Shown piece by piece: positions 47,053 through 49,274 of a stretch of DNA of 49,274 nt; position 1 is the stretch's first letter, and each line of letters begins with the position of its first letter. The notes beneath the pieces were generated by a model, which saw only the letters and a list, made by a program, of their open reading frames with translations, had not been told where the DNA came from and made no database searches. The stretch is from Anoxybacillus tepidamans PS2 (GTDB taxonomy: Bacteria; Bacillota; Bacilli; Bacillales; Anoxybacillaceae): NCBI RefSeq assembly GCF_000620165.1, contig NZ_JHVN01000020.1:1-49274 (forward strand). The letters run 5' to 3'. The position numbers and the translations under genes are program-made.

Positions 47053-47307
47053 ATGATGGGATGGTATATCGTGTTTATCAATATCATTAGTTTTTTGACG
47101 ATGGCAATTGATAAGCATAAAGCGAAACATCGAAAATGGCGCATCTCCGAACGGACGATTTGGCTTCTGGCACTCGCTGGCGGTGCGGTGGGAGCAACAG
47201 CTGGCATGTATAGCTTTCGGCATAAAACAAAACATCGTGTGTTCCGCTACGGATTACCTATGCTTGCTGTTATAGATATTTACACATCTATTACTTTGTA
47301 TTGGTAA
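47053..47307 (+). CDS. ysdA: DUF1294 membrane protein YsdA
   Basis: An 84-residue membrane protein with three spans (about 3-18, 38-57 and 65-82) and the family motif MAIDKHKAKHRKWRISE followed by GGAVGATAGMYSFRHKT. ATG 47053 follows AAGGTGG; ATG 47056 is equally possible and GTG 47044 overlaps the ribosome site. Function unknown. Next to the ribosomal operon as in B. subtilis. Confidence 0.88.
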   Translation: MMGWYIVFINIISFLTMAIDKHKAKHRKWRISERTIWLLALAGGAVGATAGMYSFRHKTKHRVFRYGLPMLAVIDIYTSITLYW

Positions 47308-47323
47308 CAGAGGGGGAAATGAG

Positions 47324-47809
47324 ATGAATATTCCATTGCTTTACTCATTGCAACGGCAACTTGATGAACGGATTGAAACACAACACGGATTACAGCAGGA
47401 AAACCTTGTTGATAAAAAGGTATTAGCGCTCTTAGTCGAACTTGGCGAGCTTGCGAATGAAACGCGTTGCTTTAAGTTTTGGAGCGTCAAGCCGCCGGCG
47501 TCGCAAGAAAAAATATTAGAAGAATATGTGGATGGGTTGCATTTTATTTTATCGCTCGGGCTTGATTGTGGATTTACGTTTGGCGGAAACCGCAGCCAAA
47601 AATTGTGTTCGTCGCCGATTGAACAGTTTTTGTGCGTCTATCAAGCTGTTAATCAATTTTATGAAGCAAAATCATTTGAAAACTATGAACATCTATTTGC
47701 TGAATATTTATATTTAGGCGAACAGCTCGGCTTTTCGACCGAACAAATCGAGCGGGCGTATACACAAAAAAACGAGGTCAACCATGAGCGGCAAAATCAG
47801 AATTATTAA
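47324..47809 (+). CDS. Dimeric dUTP diphosphatase (all-alpha NTP pyrophosphohydrolase)
   Basis: A 161-residue helical enzyme of the dUTPase_2/MazG superfamily that hydrolyses dUTP to dUMP and pyrophosphate, keeping uracil out of DNA. The magnesium-binding motif is split as usual: ELGELANE near 43-50 and EEYVDGLHF near 70-78, with CFKFWS between. It is unrelated to the trimeric dUTPases. GAGGGGG precedes the ATG. It lies 16 bases after ysdA. Confidence 0.88.
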   Translation: MNIPLLYSLQRQLDERIETQHGLQQENLVDKKVLALLVELGELANETRCFKFWSVKPPASQEKILEEYVDGLHFILSLGLDCGFTFGGNRSQKLCSSPIEQFLCVYQAVNQFYEAKSFENYEHLFAEYLYLGEQLGFSTEQIERAYTQKNEVNHERQNQNY

Positions 47810-47815
47810 CAAATT

Positions 47816-47844
47816 TTGTACATTGACTCATGTTTAGGTATAAT
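47816..47844 (+). promoter_or_regulatory. ysdC promoter
   Basis: TTGTAC, a 17-bp spacer and a perfect TATAAT. Confidence 0.75.
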
Positions 47845-47876
47845 GGGGATGGAGTAGATGTGAAAGGGGTTTGAGC

Positions 47877-48962
47877 ATGACAAAATTGGATGCGACTTTA
47901 ACGATGTTAAAAGAGTTAACCGACGCAAAAGGTGTGCCTGGAAACGAAAGAGAAGCGCGGGAAGTGATGAAGAAATACATAACTCCTTATGCCGACGAAG
48001 TGATGACAGACGGGCTCGGCAGCTTAATCGCGAAAAAAACAGGAAAAGAAAACGGTCCAAAGATTATGGTTGCCGGCCATTTAGATGAAGTCGGTTTTAT
48101 GGTTACGCAAATCGATGAAAAAGGATTTATTCGCTTTCAACCGCTTGGCGGCTGGTGGGGACAAGTCATGCTGGCTCAGCGTGTTACCATTATGACAAAG
48201 AATGGTGATATCACTGGTGTGATCGGTTCGAAGCCGCCGCATATTTTACCTCCGGAAGTAAGAAAAAAGCCAGTAGAAATTAAAGATATGTTCATCGACA
48301 TCGGCGCAACAAGCCGCGACGAGGCAATGGAATGGGGCGTGCGCCCGGGCGATTCGATCGTTCCATACTTTGAGTTTACAGTGATGAACAACGAAAAAAT
48401 GCTGCTTGCCAAAGCGTGGGATAACCGCATCGGCTGTGCGATCGCAATTGATGTATTAAAGCAGCTGAAAGATATCGAGCATCCGAATGTTGTATACGGC
48501 GTTGGCACGGTGCAAGAAGAAGTGGGCTTGCGCGGTGCAAAAACATCGGCGAACTTCATTCAGCCGGATATTGCGTTTGCCGTCGATGTCGGCATTGCCG
48601 GCGATACACCGGGAGTGTCTGAAAAGGAAGCGATGGGCAAGCTTGGCGCCGGGCCGCACATTGTGTTATACGATGCGACGCTCGTGTCGCATAAAGGGTT
48701 GCGTGAGTTCGTCATCGATGTTGCAGAAGAACTGAACATCCCGTACCATTTTGACGCAATGCCTGGGGGAGGAACAGATGCGGGCGCCATTCATATGACA
48801 GCAAGCGGTGTTCCGGCGCTCACGATCGCCATCCCGACGCGCTACATCCACTCGCATGCGGCGATGCTTCATCGCGACGACTACGAAAATACGGTGAAAC
48901 TGCTTGTCGAAGTGATTAAACGTCTAGACGAGGAGAAAGTGAAAGAGATTACGTTTGATTAA
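47877..48962 (+). CDS. ysdC: M42-family aminopeptidase YsdC
   Basis: A dodecameric tetrahedral-type metallo-aminopeptidase, 361 residues. Metal ligands are visible in [25 protein letters not shown] (with the catalytic glutamate), [11 protein letters not shown] and [12 protein letters not shown] 47877 follows AAAGGGG by about 10 bases; TTG 47871 is an in-frame alternative. Probably cytosolic peptide recycling. Confidence 0.95.
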   Translation: MTKLDATLTMLKELTDAKGVPGNEREAREVMKKYITPYADEVMTDGLGSLIAKKTGKENGPKIMVAGHLDEVGFMVTQIDEKGFIRFQPLGGWWGQVMLAQRVTIMTKNGDITGVIGSKPPHILPPEVRKKPVEIKDMFIDIGATSRDEAMEWGVRPGDSIVPYFEFTVMNNEKMLLAKAWDNRIGCAIAIDVLKQLKDIEHPNVVYGVGTVQEEVGLRGAKTSANFIQPDIAFAVDVGIAGDTPGVSEKEAMGKLGAGPHIVLYDATLVSHKGLREFVIDVAEELNIPYHFDAMPGGGTDAGAIHMTASGVPALTIAIPTRYIHSHAAMLHRDDYENTVKLLVEVIKRLDEEKVKEITFD

Positions 48963-48971
48963 TGTTTGAGA

Positions 48972-48999
48972 AAAGCCAGTGTATGTGCGCTGGCTTTTT
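48972..48999 (+). terminator. ysdC terminator
   Basis: AGCCAGTG and CGCTGGCT pair (one T-G) over a 6-base loop, extended by A-T pairs, then T5. Confidence 0.88.
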
Positions 49000-49102
49000 G
49001 AAATTATATTTAACACATTCACCGAGAAGTCTCCCACCTCTAAGCGAAGTGTAGGTGGGGGATGAATCGGATGTTTTTCTTTCTAAAACAGAACGTATGT
49101 GC

Positions 49103-49108
49103 TATAAT
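49103..49108 (+). promoter_or_regulatory. tnpB -10 element
   Basis: A perfect TATAAT 37 bases before the tnpB start, with only a weak TTTCTA 17 bases upstream. Low expression would fit a transposon gene. Confidence 0.4.
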
Positions 49109-49145
49109 CGTCTTAACCAAGCTGTAGGGAAAGGGAGGAATCTCA

Positions 49146-49274
49146 ATGCTTCGCGGTCAAAAAATCGCCTTTCGTGCCTCCAAGAAGGATCTCGAACGGC
49201 TGGTGGCCTGCAATCGGGAGTCGGCACGCGTTTGGAATGAGTGTCTTCGGCTATCGAAAGAATACTTCCTTCAA
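49146..49274 (+). CDS. tnpB: TnpB (RuvC-like RNA-guided nuclease), N-terminal fragment
   Basis: The first 43 residues only; the gene runs off the window. MLRGQKIAFRASKKDLERL, then ACNRESARVWNECLRLSKEY, is typical of the N-terminal segment of TnpB/OrfB proteins of IS200/IS605 elements. GGGAGGAA precedes the ATG by 5 bases. The RuvC motifs, zinc finger and the 3' guide-RNA region would lie beyond the edge, so activity cannot be judged. Confidence 0.85.
   Translation, partial: MLRGQKIAFRASKKDLERLVACNRESARVWNECLRLSKEYFLQ

Larger units (their letters stand above)
49009..49274 (+). mobile_element. Left end of an IS200/IS605-type (tnpB-only?) element
   Basis: The sequence from TTTAAC at 49009 has a subterminal hairpin (CCCACCT 49033-49039 with AGGTGGG 49053-49059) and is followed 85 bases later by a tnpB start codon. 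It recurs as a solo copy at 12903. No tnpA is present on the left side within the window, so this may be an IS1341-type element; its right end lies outside. TTTAAC may be the retained target site. Confidence 0.75.

Noticed and set aside
49055-49240. Open frame overlapping the tnpB start
   Set aside because: It is out of frame with tnpB, begins within the IS end hairpin region and shows no protein family features.

Overview
The window reads as chromosomal core DNA of a moderately thermophilic Bacillaceae, most likely the Parageobacillus/Geobacillus/Anoxybacillus group. Evidence: nearly every gene is a close relative of a Bacillus subtilis gene and lies in the same order as the B. subtilis argGH-ytkKL-ytoI-nrnA-dnaE-accDA-pfkA-pyk-citZ-icd-mdh-phoPR-polA-gapB-speD-nrdR-dnaBI-thrS-infC block. 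The PolA lacks proofreading residues as in the Bst-type enzyme, the pyruvate kinase has the C-terminal extension, and the edges carry IS1182-type and IS200/IS605-type insertion sequence pieces. No rRNA, tRNA, CRISPR or prophage was seen.

Layout. 1-360: 3' end of an IS1182-family transposase plus two hairpins. 366-2500 (minus): an acyl-CoA synthetase and a small unknown gene. 2640-5340: argG-argH behind an ArgR-type operator. 5550-5910: two tandem paralogous mini-proteins. 6097-10070: SDR-like protein, alanine dehydrogenase, M24 peptidase (minus) and YtkL. 10125-13804: ytoI, ytpI, nrnA and the sporulation pair ytrH-ytrI. 13861-20592: dnaE, a decayed malic-enzyme gene, a GntR-type regulator and accD-accA. 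20729-23545: pfkA-pyk. 23565-25661: fxsA, ytvI, ytwI. 25708-29416: citZ-icd-mdh with a long structured leader. 29418-32593: a MaoC-like gene, phoP-phoR and a probable PhoP-driven small RNA. 32611-36761: polA-mutM-coaE. 36793-38562: gapB and speD. 38631-42915: unknown gene, nrdR, dnaB-dnaI, ytxC. 42966-45352: T-box and thrS. 45369-47033: infC-rpmI-rplT. 47053-48999: ysdA, a dimeric dUTPase and ysdC. 49009-end: left end and tnpB start of an IS200/IS605-type element.

How the genes work together. The centre is carbon flow: glycolysis (pfkA, pyk), fatty-acid initiation (accDA), the citrate branch (citZ, icd, mdh), gluconeogenesis (gapB) and alanine catabolism (ald), with CcpA-, CcpN- and ArgR-type sites visible in the DNA. 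A second theme is replication and repair (dnaE, polA, mutM, dnaB, dnaI, nrdR, dUTPase). A third is translation (thrS, infC, rpmI, rplT) controlled by RNA leaders.

Most worth following up: (i) four PhoP half-sites at exact 11-bp periodicity just after phoR, placed to fire a ~69-nt C-rich RNA with its own terminator; (ii) a malic enzyme gene (ytsJ position) eroded to fragments; (iii) a nested-helix speD leader; (iv) a four-way-junction insert inside the thrS T-box; (v) a 22-bp perfect dyad over the gapB promoter containing two CcpN-type boxes; (vi) a solo IS200/IS605-type end downstream of nrnA matching the intact left end at 49 kb.
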